From: Persicaria tinctoria
Lineage: Eukaryota; Streptophyta; Magnoliopsida; Caryophyllales; Polygonaceae
DNA: 64,000 nt
Assembly (NCBI GenBank): GCA_037127255.1
Contig: JBANSL010000009.1
Span: 3,592,001-3,656,000 of the forward strand
Direction of reading: 5' to 3'
The notes below the pieces were generated by a model. The model made no database searches. It worked only from the letters and a program-made list of their open reading frames with translations, and was not told where the DNA came from. Both the position numbers and the translations under genes were made by a program. Of this stretch, positions 33,785 to 44,207 are shown piece by piece (positions within the stretch are counted from its first letter, which is position 1; each line of letters opens with the position of its first letter).

Positions 33785-35449
33785 AGCTTTTGCTTGTCCT
33801 CAAGCAATGAAAACTAAATATAGAATTAATCATCCCACAAATAAGATCTTCATGCTATAGTTTTAGAAAAGCAACCTCAAACAATAGGAGCCATGAATAA
33901 GAGAACAAATATCCTAGCAAATATATGAGCGATCCAATAGTAAAAGAAAATTTAGTCCAACCTCACCGGGATGATGTGTTTCACTCAAGCTCTCATGTGT
34001 TTAGGCTTTAAAGTTCAACTCTCAACTCAATCCAAAATGCTCCATACACCGTGAAAGTTATCACTTGCAAACAACATCATGAGGACTTTTATAAGGTTGT
34101 AATGGGGCTTTGGTAGGAACATAAGGCATGAGAAATATTTAGGCTTGTGGTGCTAAAAATCCGGGAAAAAGGAACAACAACCAACCAGAACAACACCGAA
34201 ACTTCCATACTCCACAAACCATTCCAATAACATAAACTCCAATACATAACAATAAACTCTTTGATTTCAATAGCCATACAACTCATGCAATTTTTTATTT
34301 GGATGATGACTTTTTTTTTCTTTTATGCTTACTTTTGCCCCTAAGTGAATTTTATCCTCCTTAGGTCCAAGCTTACTAGACTTTTACTCCTAAGTGAATT
34401 TTATCCTCCTTAGGCCCCTAGTAATAAGTCATCTCTATTATGCAAGAAGGGTTACCTTATTTTGGCTATGCCTCTCGCAATGCACAACCATACATACATC
34501 ATCTCCACTCAAAGCAACTCCAACATAAAGATTTTTCACCAATTCTCCTCCTAATTCCCGGATAGGGTCAGGCTAATCATTGGCTATGATATATTTTTGT
34601 GGAGCTATCAAAAAGAATAGGCTTTAAGGCTCAGATGGGCTTCAAGCACAGGATAATATGTAAGGTAGATAGGGTATAATATGGCTAAAGAAAACATGCC
34701 TCAATCATTTGAAATTCACAAGCAACAAACATGTGCAATACGGTATTGAAATAAGAAGCATATGGAGAGTATAATCACACAATAAAAGCAAAAGGGAAAT
34801 AATTATGAATAGTCCCTATAAGGCCAAAACAAACTCACAAGGGGTTATGTTATTGCTAGATTTCAATTTAACCTCAACTATGAACCATACTTGCTCAATT
34901 ATATTCTCAAACCATGCTCCAAAATCATTTTCAAGCAATTCAATCAAATCATGGGATTTATGCAATAAGCTCATAAAAATGAATTAGAGGACAAACCAAA
35001 CCAAGATGGGTATCGTTAATAACACTTAAATGCAATGCATGATATTTTTTTTTTCAAATGCAGTATATGAATAAAAATAAATATGACAACGTAAATAAAC
35101 ATGATAACATAAGTAAACATGATATGCAAATTCTATCTATATGCAATGCAATCCCTCCCCCACACTTAAACCTTTCATTGTCCTCAATGAAACATAAAAG
35201 ACAACAAAAATAAAAACATAGAGAAAGAGATTAATGAAATACTCACAATGTGGTGGAAGGGGCGATATAGGTCGGATCTGAGCATTGCGCGCGGCGGGTT
35301 AAAGAAAACTAGCTAACTAGGAATTGAAATAACTAAAACTTACCTCGGGTTGCCTCCCGAGAAGCGCCTTTCTTTAATGTCATTGGCTTGACTTATTCTC
35401 AATCTCAAGACCTTATTTCTCAGACATTGTCAAGGCCCTCAGTAGCCTA
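33785..35449. other. Non-coding interior of the nested element
   Basis: AT-rich spacer replacing protease and pol. It contains a tandem pair of about 52 bp with TAAGTGAATTTTATCCTCCT (about 34338-34420) and the second purine-tract-like site near 35160. No coding frame is convincing. Confidence 0.6.
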
Positions 35450-36034
35450 TCATATTCCTGTGCACATATCTTCTTCGAGAGCCACATAAATCGGCTCGGT
35501 AAATGATTCCTTGATAGGCAAGTCAAGGATGATTTCTTCAGATGAAATAGGAGCCAAAACACATGGATCCTCATGCGTGCACTCATGAGACTCCATGTAA
35601 GGGAGCATTGGGCTCTCATCGATCAAACCATCATTGTTTGTGTCTTGGCGTTCATCAACTTGAGGAATAAAGTATTGCTCTACTACCAACTCACTCACCG
35701 GTTGATTAAGTTGGTTCAATTGTTCCTCAATTCGCTCCATCCTTTTAAGCACCTGCTCCAACATAACCTGGCGTGTGAAAGCTTCTTCCTGCTCCACCTG
35801 GTGACCCATGTAACAGAAAAAATCCCACATCTCTGATAAGTTGAAACTCGCAAAGCCTCCGTTACTCATAGACTCGGCAAGTTCTTTGGTCTCAGGAGTC
35901 ATGCCCTCAAGTACACAAATAACCATATCTTGCAAACTATCTTGGTAACCCCTTGCATAACGGGCATCCAATAAATTATGCACTCTTGTGAAATAATGGT
36001 GAAAATTTTCGCCTTGATACTGCATTAATCTCAT
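35450..36034 (-). CDS. gag-like protein of the nested element
   Basis: 194 codons starting 110 bases after the primer site. MRLMQYQGENFHHYFTRVHNLL resembles the Q...E....Y..RF..L block of Athila gags; a Met-rich helix (LEQVLKRMERIEEQLNQLN) and an acidic tail follow. It lacks the N-terminal gag half and any zinc knuckle, so it is a shortened gag. Whether it is translated is unknown, and the family assignment is by context plus weak similarity. Confidence 0.55.
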   Translation of the reverse strand: MRLMQYQGENFHHYFTRVHNLLDARYARGYQDSLQDMVICVLEGMTPETKELAESMSNGGFASFNLSEMWDFFCYMGHQVEQEEAFTRQVMLEQVLKRMERIEEQLNQLNQPVSELVVEQYFIPQVDERQDTNNDGLIDESPMLPYMESHECTHEDPCVLAPISSEEIILDLPIKESFTEPIYVALEEDMCTGI

Positions 36035-36143
36035 CTTAAGATGTTAGTAGTAAGGGTGTCGTGAACCGTAAGATAGGTTCACAACAGAGTTAATTTATAT
36101 ACAATAATCGGCAAACACACAAAACAAAGAAATAAACTTTGAT

Positions 36144-36161
36144 TCCCCGGCAACGGCGCCA
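36144..36161 (-). other. Primer-binding site of the nested element (tRNA-Asp)
   Basis: TCCCCGGCAACGGCGCCA on the plus strand is an exact 18-base match to the 3' end of plant tRNA-Asp, three bases from the LTR end. Confidence 0.9.
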
Positions 36162-36164
36162 ATT

Positions 36165-37605
36165 TGATGAGCGGTTTTTAGTCGCCTATACCGTATCAAA
36201 ATAAATTCGAACCTACCTAACTAATGTAGTGTGGTAAGCACGAGTCGATCCCACAGAGAATCAAGTTATTCCTAAGTTAAGCTTATTTACCAATTAGTAT
36301 GAAACGGGGGTTTTGATTGATTGAAATAAGAAAGAAAATAAAATAAACTATAAACAAATGATGCAAAATAATTTAGAAAGATCGCTCTACCTACAACTAT
36401 CCACTTTATTTGGTTGAATTGATATTGTAACTTCCTCTTGTCCTTTTAGGTTTCCTATGAATGCCCTTGTCCCGACCTAATATAGTTACTAGTCCAATCA
36501 GTCCTAGAAACCCTTATTAATCGAACAGTCCCTAAAGAAGGATTTAACCCAATTGATAGCTTTAAGTTCAGAGATTAACCAAGGTATTTGCAGTCCCTAA
36601 AGAGGGATTTAACAACACATCCAACTTCCTACCCATCCAATTAGTTCAATCAGCCCTAAAGAGATAAGTTTGCCACTTGGGTTAAGATTCACAATCAGGA
36701 ATCTACAAAACCCTAGCAATTGAATTGATTCTACCAAGTTGATCAGTCGAGATAGAATAAAACAATCAAACATTCAAGCACAAAGAAGTCGAAACATTCA
36801 ATATAGGAAATAAGGAACAAGATTCAGAAACTCACAAATCAATCCAAACAAAGCTTTAAATTGTAGATAGAACGGGAGAGTTTAGGTCTCCATAAAAGTA
36901 AAACAAAACATAATTAGGTTAAAGGTGGAACAATTTTAACCGGCCGTATGTCACGTTTTGGCCTCCACTGTTCGGCCTCAAACCAACATAATAGAAACTA
37001 GGGTTTTTTTCCTCAAAACGGCGCGCCGACTGTCCGTGCGGCGGGCGCCGCAAAGTTGCGGTGGGCGCAGCAAACCATGCGGCGGGCGCAGCATGAATAC
37101 CGCCCCTGGCGGCGGGCGCAGCAAACTATGCGGCGGGCGCAGCAAACCATGCGGCGGGCGCTGCATTGGGTTTTCCCGAAAATTCCGTCTCGAATTAGCT
37201 CTCGACGTCAACATGAAAGTTGTAGCTCTCTGAAAGAGCTTTCCAACGCATGGTCATAATAGTCGATCGGACAACCGAGGCCTCCAGAAAGTGCAAAACA
37301 AGTTCAGCATGTCTGGCGACAACTTCTGCAGACTTGTTCTTCGTTTAGGTTCGCTTCTTCTTCTCAGGACCTCTTGAGATCTTCATGTAAGCTTCTTCGA
37401 TCAACTAGACATTCTCATCCAATGCGTTATCAACCCATGTCTCCTCCTCGGATCCACGATTACCTGAAATAATCAATAAAAGCATGTAGATTTCGACTCC
37501 CCCAACATAGAGAGCAAATATGCAAATTGCACTTAATCCATGCATGATATGCATCTTAACTAAGCTAAATGCAACCTATTATGCCTACCTATATGCATGC
37601 TATCA
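36165..37605 (-). repeat. 5' LTR of the nested element
   Basis: 1441 bp, directly flanked by the target duplication GTCCG at 37606-37610. It contains the 21-bp GC-rich minisatellite at 37038-37165. Confidence 0.9.
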
Positions 37606-37949
37606 GTCCGCGCTGATCTTCACCTACATGGGAGATTCCATCTTTGAAGTCGACGTTGTCAGCCCAGATAGCGAAGAGAATGGAGAGATAGGCCGTCCTT
37701 GATCTCCCAATAAATTCTCCGCGTCAACTATGTAACGATCTTAAAGGGATCCAAACCCTACGAAGGGTTTCTGTACGCATTTTCCATTATTAATAATAAT
37801 AAAGATCCCTTCCTTTTATTGTAGTTTGATAAAATATGTGAAAATGGTGAGGAAACTGTGAATTCCTTTTTTATTTTATTTTGATCCACTAAAAAACTTA
37901 TATTAAGTAATAAGCTCGAAGATCTACAAGAGGACTACGCGGAAATAAC

Positions 37950-38392
37950 TCAATTAGAACCACACGACGAAGAGACCGAGTCCGAAGTAGATTTAGGTTC
38001 ATCTACGACTTCACGACGCGGACAAACTTGAAAGGAGACATTGCCCTTATGAAAAAACATCATCGCACTTCCTATCCCCAAGTGATGAAGCATGAGGAAT
38101 TCATCCCAACCATTATCAATTTGAAAAAGACCGTTTTCACTCCATGATACGGCTACTGGGAAATCGCGGACGAGATAGGACGAAAGAAAGGCCCATCGAG
38201 GCGGGAGAGGTCCATACTCAGCCTCAAATTGGGGAGGCATAACCTACATATGAAGCAAGTCGATGCTTAAGTTGAAATAACTCAAACTTCATTTAAAGCA
38301 AAGATTAAAAAGATACTCACTAGCCGAGAAAGTTGCTCCACATTGTCAATCTTTTGAAAAAAGGCCCACGGATTAAAATTTCCCGAGGACAT
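37950..38392 (-). CDS. B3-domain protein D, antisense within the retrotransposon
   Basis: Exon 1 is 38392-38321 (24 codons, NPWAFFQKIDNVEQLSRL, donor GTGAGT). Exon 2 is 38243-37950 (VMPPQFEAEYGPLPPRWAFL, then NGLFQIDNGWDEFLMLHHLG, MFFHKGNVSFQV), phase 0. The protein is about 121 residues and a single REM-like B3 domain. The intron falls after the same EQL.RL motif as in genes A and B, so the three are duplicates of one ancestor. Its 3' end faces that of gene C. The reading frame is intact. Confidence 0.75.
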
Positions 38393-38733
38393 GATACTTA
38401 CAGTAACGCGACTGGTTAATTCAACTCAAGAAATCACAAAGGATAGAGATCGGAGCCTTAAGAAGAAAAACTCATCCAAAGAAATAAGGACAAGTGGTGA
38501 CGAATCTTGAACACCAGGATAAACCCTTTCAACACTTGGAAGGTCCAGAATATAAATATATAAATATTTACTGCGAACAAAGCATACAAGTAACGCAAAT
38601 GTTTTAGCCAAAGAGATCTTCAACCTATTTTCAAAACAAAAGAAGTATCTCAATGACACACCAAAAACCAGGAAACCACATACAGATTCCCAATGTGCAT
38701 CACCACACAAAAAACCTAAAGTAACAAAGTACT

Positions 38734-41423
38734 TCAAGGAGAATTTGCCTTCTCATTTTCTTCCTCCGCTTCATCATCGTCATCACCTTCGGAATAAGAG
38801 TCTTCCGCGTCCATCTCCTCCTTCGAAAGGCCCCAGTCAGCACTCTCCAAACTAGGCTCGAATTTTTCCAAAGGGACACCTGGGTTGTTTGATGAACGCG
38901 TCACACTCTGGTTGATCCCTGCAACCATTCCCTTCCGAAAATAACTAAAACATTTGTCTTTTAGAATACTGGAGCCCTTTGGAGTCTGGAGACATGCCTT
39001 TGCCGCGGAAGATAGGAAAGAGAGACCAGCCTCAGTTTTGACCCATTCAGAGGACAGATGCTTCAAACCCTCAGGACTCTGAAGCCATTGTAAAGCCACA
39101 TCCTGATCCGTTCGCGCCTTTACGATGTCAAGCTCATGTTTGGTCATAGATAGCTCATCTCGAAGAATTGAAAAATCTTCCTCCATCTTGTCTATGATAG
39201 CCTTCTTAGCTTGGAGAAGCTTCTGTGAGTCACCTTCAGAAGCCTCTAGCTCTTTGACGCGGGAGGCAGCAGAGTTTGAAGAAATTTTCAAGTCATCGTA
39301 TTTCTTCTGTAAAACAGTCATGGCCTCCTTCAGATTTTGCACTTCCTCATGAAGATCAGCCGATCTCTTTTTAAACTTCTCCACTGAAGCTGGATCCCCA
39401 ACTGTATTCCCTAATATGCGGAGCTTGTGTTTCAATTTTTTGATTTCTTCATCCTTCTTCCTGAGGTCTTCTTCTCCGCAGACCATGCGTCTCTCAACGT
39501 CCGGCTGGATCACCCTTAACTATCAAATCGAAGTAAGAATAAGAGGATCTGAAAATGGAACGCGTCAGGAAAGTAAAGAAAGTTAATGAGAAACAACAAA
39601 AAGATCTAAACTTACCCACTGAATTAAACGATCAAAGTAAGCAGAGAGAGAGAGACAGAGTCCATGCGTTTAACATATCCTTGCTCTGGGAGGCAACGCT
39701 TCTTGGTTGGAAAAGCAAGACCTTGCAAGTCAACTGGATCGAAACCAGGCATAGGAAACTCACGAAGCGTAGCCACACCCTCCAGAAAAAGCTCCTTTTT
39801 ATCTAAAGCGGTTGGCTCAGCAGCCATGGCAAATTTCCTTTTTTTGGATCTCGAAGATTCTGGCGCGGACGGACCAGTGCGTTCCTCTCTAAGGGCAGGA
39901 ACCAATGACGAGGATTCAATTAAGGCGCCAGTATCATCCGCGACACTCACATCAACAATTGGTGTCACTTCTAAAACAGGAAGAGGAGCAGGAGGATCAT
40001 TGGCTACCAAACTCGATTTCTTTTTCTTTCCCGATTTGGCTTTATGCCGCTTCAAAAGCGCATCCAAATCCATTTTATCTGTAAAACACAATGCACTTCC
40101 TAATAAATTATCCATTTTAAGAAAAGTAAAATATGAAAGTGCAAATTATTAAACAAAGAAGCCACCTAGTCGCGGATGAGGCATGCTCAAGCCAGCCATC
40201 TCAAGACGAAACGCGGATAACATTTTATCCCATGGAAATCTAGGAATATGAGAAAAGGACGACTTGAACTGAGAAAGATTGGAAATTTTTGGTTTTGAAA
40301 CAGAGCAAAAAGGCCCTGGGACCGTTCGACAACCAAAGCCCTGTCCGGATTTGTCGCGGACCAAAAACCACTTATATTTCCAGTTTGGTTTACTAGACAA
40401 CCTCTCCATATATTTACAACTCGAGTTGCATTGATAAAATCTTGTGTCTTGAGTCCCCTTTTTCAGAGAGAAAATGCTGAGCATCAACTTCAACGAGGGG
40501 GCAACACCAATCTCCTTACATCTCATAACAAAACTTGTAAAAAACATCCAACCATTGGGAACAATTTGAGCAGGACTCAGGTTATACTCCTCCAAAAACT
40601 TTGAGAAAAGGGGATGAAGAGGGAGCCGGAAACCTTGAGATAGACTGGCTGCATATACAACTAAGCAATCCTCGTAAGCGTCCAGACATCCACCTCCTTC
40701 CTCAGGAAGACATAATTCGACACCCGCTGGCCATGGAAAGACTTGCGAAAGAGCATCAAGGTCTCCAAGATTCAATAGGATAGTGCAACCCCTCAATTTA
40801 CTCACTGGGGACCTCCATGGATGAATCCTTTCGAGCACAACTGGTGGACGGCCGGTTGGAGGAGGAAGAGGTTTGAAATCCCCCCAAAAGAGACAAGAGT
40901 CAAGATCCTTCAAATCGTACGCAGGGGTATCCAAATCACTCAGATTCTCCTTAGAACGGATTACCTTAGGAGCTTCCGCTAAACCAATAGGAGGAAGCTC
41001 ATAAGGAATCCAAACTTCCTCTGACTCTTGATTCGCCGACTGAGACGCGGACGATATCCCCGCGTCCACGGAAGAACTAGCACCCGAATTATCCGCATCC
41101 GTTGTATTCTCACCATCCACGCATCCCTTCGAAGAAGAAGAAACTGAGTAAGGTGAAGAATAGTAATCAGGGTCAGAACGCTTCCGACGCCTTCTCACCT
41201 TGATTGGGCTACCATTAGGTCCGATTCGATCCGGGGTAGACGCGGATGTAGAAGAAGATGACTCTGACGAGGAATCATCATAGGAAGAAGAAGAACTCCC
41301 TGAGGAGATAGAAAGCGGCTCCGGAGACGGACGCGCTTGAGAAGATGAAACAGCACCACCTCTCCATCCTTCATCCCTCTCAAAATCTTCTAGTGAGTCA
41401 CCCTCCTTGTTGAGATTAGCCAT
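38734..41423 (-). CDS. Three-exon antisense gene: PF04195-like domain plus coiled coil
   Basis: Exon 1 (41423-40166) has a Ser-rich acidic start, an RRRRKR basic patch, and the region FRLPLHPLFSKFLEEYNLSP, AQIVPNGWMFF that is the core of the plant 'putative gypsy-type transposon' family (PF04195). Exon 2 (40078-39616) is Lys/Ser-rich with KRHKAKSGKKKK. Exon 3 (39519-38734) is a long coiled coil (EEDLRKKDEEIKKLKHKL...) with an acidic tail. Splice sites fit: CTAG|GTGGC, TTTTACAG|AT, TGG|GTAAGT and GATAG|TT. The end of exon 2 is out of frame by one CT unit in a CT repeat (about 39640-39660), so this copy may be frameshifted. Antisense extra ORFs are known in Tat elements; their role is unknown. 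Confidence 0.7.
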
Positions 41424-41947
41424 TTCTAAAAGAAACTAGAAGAAAATTGTACGAAAATCTTTACTAACACAAAGTAAAGTTCCATCCGAAAAACACCTCC
41501 GAAACAATTCCATACCGAAATCTACGATCCAAAGGATAAAAAATCAAAGAATTCAACAAAGAAAACTCAAGAACAGCCAAGAACAAAAAGAATTACCTCG
41601 CGGAAATTGAAGAAAACCACCAGGAACTTCGAAACAAACCGCCGGAACCCTAGAAGACCGCTGCCGGAAAACTAAAGATAAGGATTAAAGATAGCGGAAA
41701 GTGGAAAAAGACAAATGTGGGTGAAAAAGAGAACGGAACGGGGTAACTTATAGAAAAATTACTGACGTTTGAAATTCCAAACATGAATGGGCCTAATGGA
41801 CCCAAATTGGGCCATGACTCAATAAAGAAAAGGCCCATTAACCCCATCAGAGTCAATGACGGTAACAAAACTACAGATGTTTATATTTTGTGTCGATCCG
41901 CGTCAATTGTTAGACATAATCAACACGGACCGAGGAGCTGTGACTAA
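41424..41947. other. Leader of the antisense gene and pre-LTR region
   Basis: Probably the promoter and 5' UTR for the antisense gene. It contains two TCCGCG-type sites (near 41600 and 41898). The bases before the 3' LTR (CGGACCGAGGAGCTG) are only weakly purine-rich, so the polypurine tract is not clear. Confidence 0.45.
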
Positions 41948-42656
41948 ACCAATGCCGAGAAACATCTGTCAAAACACAAAAAGTACCAAACAATTGAGTA
42001 AAAAACAAACAAGAAACTCATTTTATTATCCGCGGACGAAGGTCCAAGAAACTACTCATAAGAAATCGTCCGTGGATGAAAAAGAACAGATACGTGGCAA
42101 TCATGCCCACTTCCCACGAGTATAACACGTGTTGAAAGCGGAGCACCACGTGGCGTAACATGCAGGAGAGTCGAAAATCTATAAATAGGGAAAAACTTCA
42201 TAAGATAAAGGACTTTTTGGAAACGAAGGGAAGAGAGGAAGGCGGATTAAGATATAGTGAAACCAGGAGAAAGAAGGGAAAGAAGCAATTACACGCGAAA
42301 GAGAAGTCTGATAAAAAAAAGAGAATACACATCATGTACAAATGTCAATCTCCGCGGATGTAAAACCTGTCTACTTTTAGTGTAGAATTCTATTAAGAGT
42401 TGACGTTAATAAACCTCAAGACATTCAACGACGACAGGTATAGTAAGCTTGGTTTCCAAATTGTCTAGGAAAAACTCGATAAGGGAACCGCCATTCGCAG
42501 TTAAAACAAATTAACTTAACTTCCCGCGGCACAGGTTGGGCCGCGTCGATTCCTTCGACGCAGGTCAGGTAAGTCCGTTGAGAAGGACGTACGTTTCATC
42601 AAGAAGGTTCCCGGGCCCCACATAAAAATGGTGGCCTTTCGTTTCGCGGTTTTTCA
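41948..42656 (+). repeat. 3' LTR of the 19.6 kb element
   Basis: Matches 23091-23799 with seven base differences by eye; for example one CCGCGG has become CCGTGG near 42069. It ends TTTTTCA and is followed by ATGCAT, the repeat of the left target sequence. Confidence 0.9.
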
Positions 42657-42662
42657 ATGCAT

Positions 42663-43158
42663 TTGCTTAATCAAGATTTGCGGTGTATCTAAAGCTTCGA
42701 AAAGTTTGGGTGGTCAGTAATAGTTGAAAAGCTCTGATTCCAAACGCTAATTAAATTAAAATATTATTTTATTTTATTAAAACTATATAATATCAAAACC
42801 AAAAGATTCAAAAAACTAGCTGATGGTTCCAAACATAGCGGTAAAAGTTTTAATTTATGAGAAAGGATAAACGAAAGTTGTTCACTTAATTAAAAAGAAA
42901 TTTGTTTAGTGTTCCTGAGGTTTGAACAATATTCCGATTGGTGTTCTACAACTTTTTTTTTTTGTCTAGATGGTACCTCTATATTTTGTGAAAGATTCGG
43001 TCGATGCCCAAAACTCAAATTTTCCTTTTTTTATTGAAAAATCACCCTTTATTTGCCCCTTTTTTCACAAAGCCCCATTTTATCTTAAATATAATATTTC
43101 ACAAAACCACCCATTATTCGCCTAAATTCAAAACAAAAGTCGCCCGAGTAGCTCCCTA
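42663..43158. other. No gene seen
   Basis: Right flank of the retrotransposon. AT-rich, with a (T)10 run near 42952. No element ends or coding frame recognised. Confidence 0.4.
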
Positions 43159-43166
43159 CTCGTCTG

Positions 43167-43871
43167 CATAGGCGGAGCTAGGGGGAGCGTGGGGGAGCAT
43201 TCGCCTCCCTCATCCGACGAAACACCTGTATTTGTTCTACTCGTTCGTAGATTCGTTTTGATATATTATAAGCCTCAATCCAATATCTTAGTAAAAAGTT
43301 ATAGACGTTTAAAAGTTAAATACAAATTAATTATATATCTAAGTAAAAAGTTATAGATGTTTAAAAGTTAAATACAGATCAATTATTTCAAATGTCTTTT
43401 ATTAAATCATAATGTTTTTATATTTTACTTAATTTGATATTTTGGTAATATAATTCAACTCAAGAGGTTCGAAACAAGAGGTTATATTACTAAATTCGAT
43501 AATTATACAAGAAATTATGTCAGATTAAAGTTTCCATATCTTGTCACATATTAACTTTGTAGATTTCAAAAGATATATTTTTATATGAAAAGAATGTTGT
43601 TATAGATTAAAATATATTAATTTTTTTGTTTAAAGAGAAAAAATATATAAGATCTAATGACACAGTTTTAAACTAAAACACCATCGTTTTGAACAAAAAG
43701 TTATGTTTTGAACTAAAAAAACGTTGTTTTAAACTAAAATATAATTTTTAATATAAAATATCACAATTTTGGTTCGCTAAATTATAGAAAAATCTATTGT
43801 CGAAAAGCGAATCAACAATTTGTTCAAAACGTACTTTGCCCCCATTCGATATGTTTCTGGCTCCGTCACTG
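43167..43871. mobile_element. hAT-type miniature element (CGGAGC ends)
   Basis: A 705-bp AT-rich unit. The left end is CATAGGCGGAGCTAGGGG; the right end read inwards is CAGTGACGGAGCCAGAAAC. The flanks CTCGTCTG (43159-43166) and ATCGTCTG (43872-43879) match at 7 of 8 bases, consistent with a hAT target duplication. It has no coding frame. Confidence 0.75.
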
Positions 43872-44124
43872 ATCGTCTGAGTAGCTAGCCTCTTACTCAC
43901 CTCAACGGGTGTTTACTCGTCTCACTAGCTCATTGGACGTATAGCTTGTGTTCTTCTCTAAGGTTCTGACTTTGATTGTTTTTGCCTTCTCATAAACCTT
44001 TTAGCTCATTTTACTCATCTTCTTCACATTTTTAGTTCTTTTAGCATGTTATTGAATTGCATGAACTTAACTAATGTTTCAAAACCTAATTAAAACTAGA
44101 CAGTCAATCAATTAATTAAGAGAG

Positions 44125-44130
<6 letters not shown>

Positions 44131-44204
<74 letters not shown>
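44131..44204. repeat. (TA)n microsatellite, left target of the Mutator-like element
   Basis: About 36 TA units ending exactly where the inverted repeat GGGGAAGGTTC begins. The matching TA tract is at 46647-46703. Confidence 0.95.

Positions 44205-44207
<3 letters not shown>

Larger units (their letters stand above)
32348..37605 (-). mobile_element. Nested non-autonomous Athila-like LTR element (gag only)
   Basis: Flanked by a perfect 5-bp duplication, GTCCG (32343-32347 and 37606-37610). LTRs: 37605-36165 (5') and 33768-32348 (3'), both TGATAGCATGC...CTCATCA on the minus strand, differing by a few substitutions and by minisatellite copy number. A tRNA-Asp primer site (36144-36161) follows the 5' LTR, and a purine tract (AAGTGTGGGGGAGTT) precedes the 3' LTR. 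The 2.4 kb interior holds only a gag-like frame, with no protease or polymerase. It must use enzymes from another element. Confidence 0.9.
32104..37702 (+). pseudogene. B3-domain gene C (sense), interrupted by the nested retrotransposon
   Basis: The plus-strand frame starts at 32104 (MDPNSQPRAFYRVIMREEQL) and reaches GWRDFTRANRVNVGS at 32347, where the nested element begins. The same frame resumes at 37611 with ALIFTYMGDSIFEVDVVSPD and stops at 37702. Removing the insertion and one copy of the 5-bp duplication GTCCG leaves a single open B3 domain of roughly 110 residues without an intron, unlike genes A, B and D. It was evidently intact until the nested insertion. Confidence 0.75.
23090..42656 (+). 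mobile_element. Young Ty3/gypsy (Tat/Ogre-like) retrotransposon with a B3-gene cargo
   Basis: Two LTRs (23091-23799 and 41948-42656) face the same way and differ at only seven positions in 709 by eye. ATGCAT flanks the element on both sides (23085-23090 and 42657-42662). Internal order: primer site, gag-protease, RT, two RNase H domains, integrase, a 78-bp minisatellite, then five extra genes mostly on the opposite strand. The second, plant/archaeal-type RNase H and the long 3' region with extra ORFs and tandem repeats are features of the Tat/Ogre group. The nested element at 32348-37605 (plus a 5-bp duplication) is later; without it the element is about 14.3 kb. Two TAG stops and one frameshift inactivate this copy's pol. 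Confidence 0.9.

Noticed and set aside
30628..41423. B3 and PF04195-like genes as ordinary host genes between two unrelated LTRs
   Set aside because: The LTRs are about 99% identical, in the same orientation, with ATGCAT on both sides, and the TCCGCG motif runs through pol and these genes alike, so they belong to one element.
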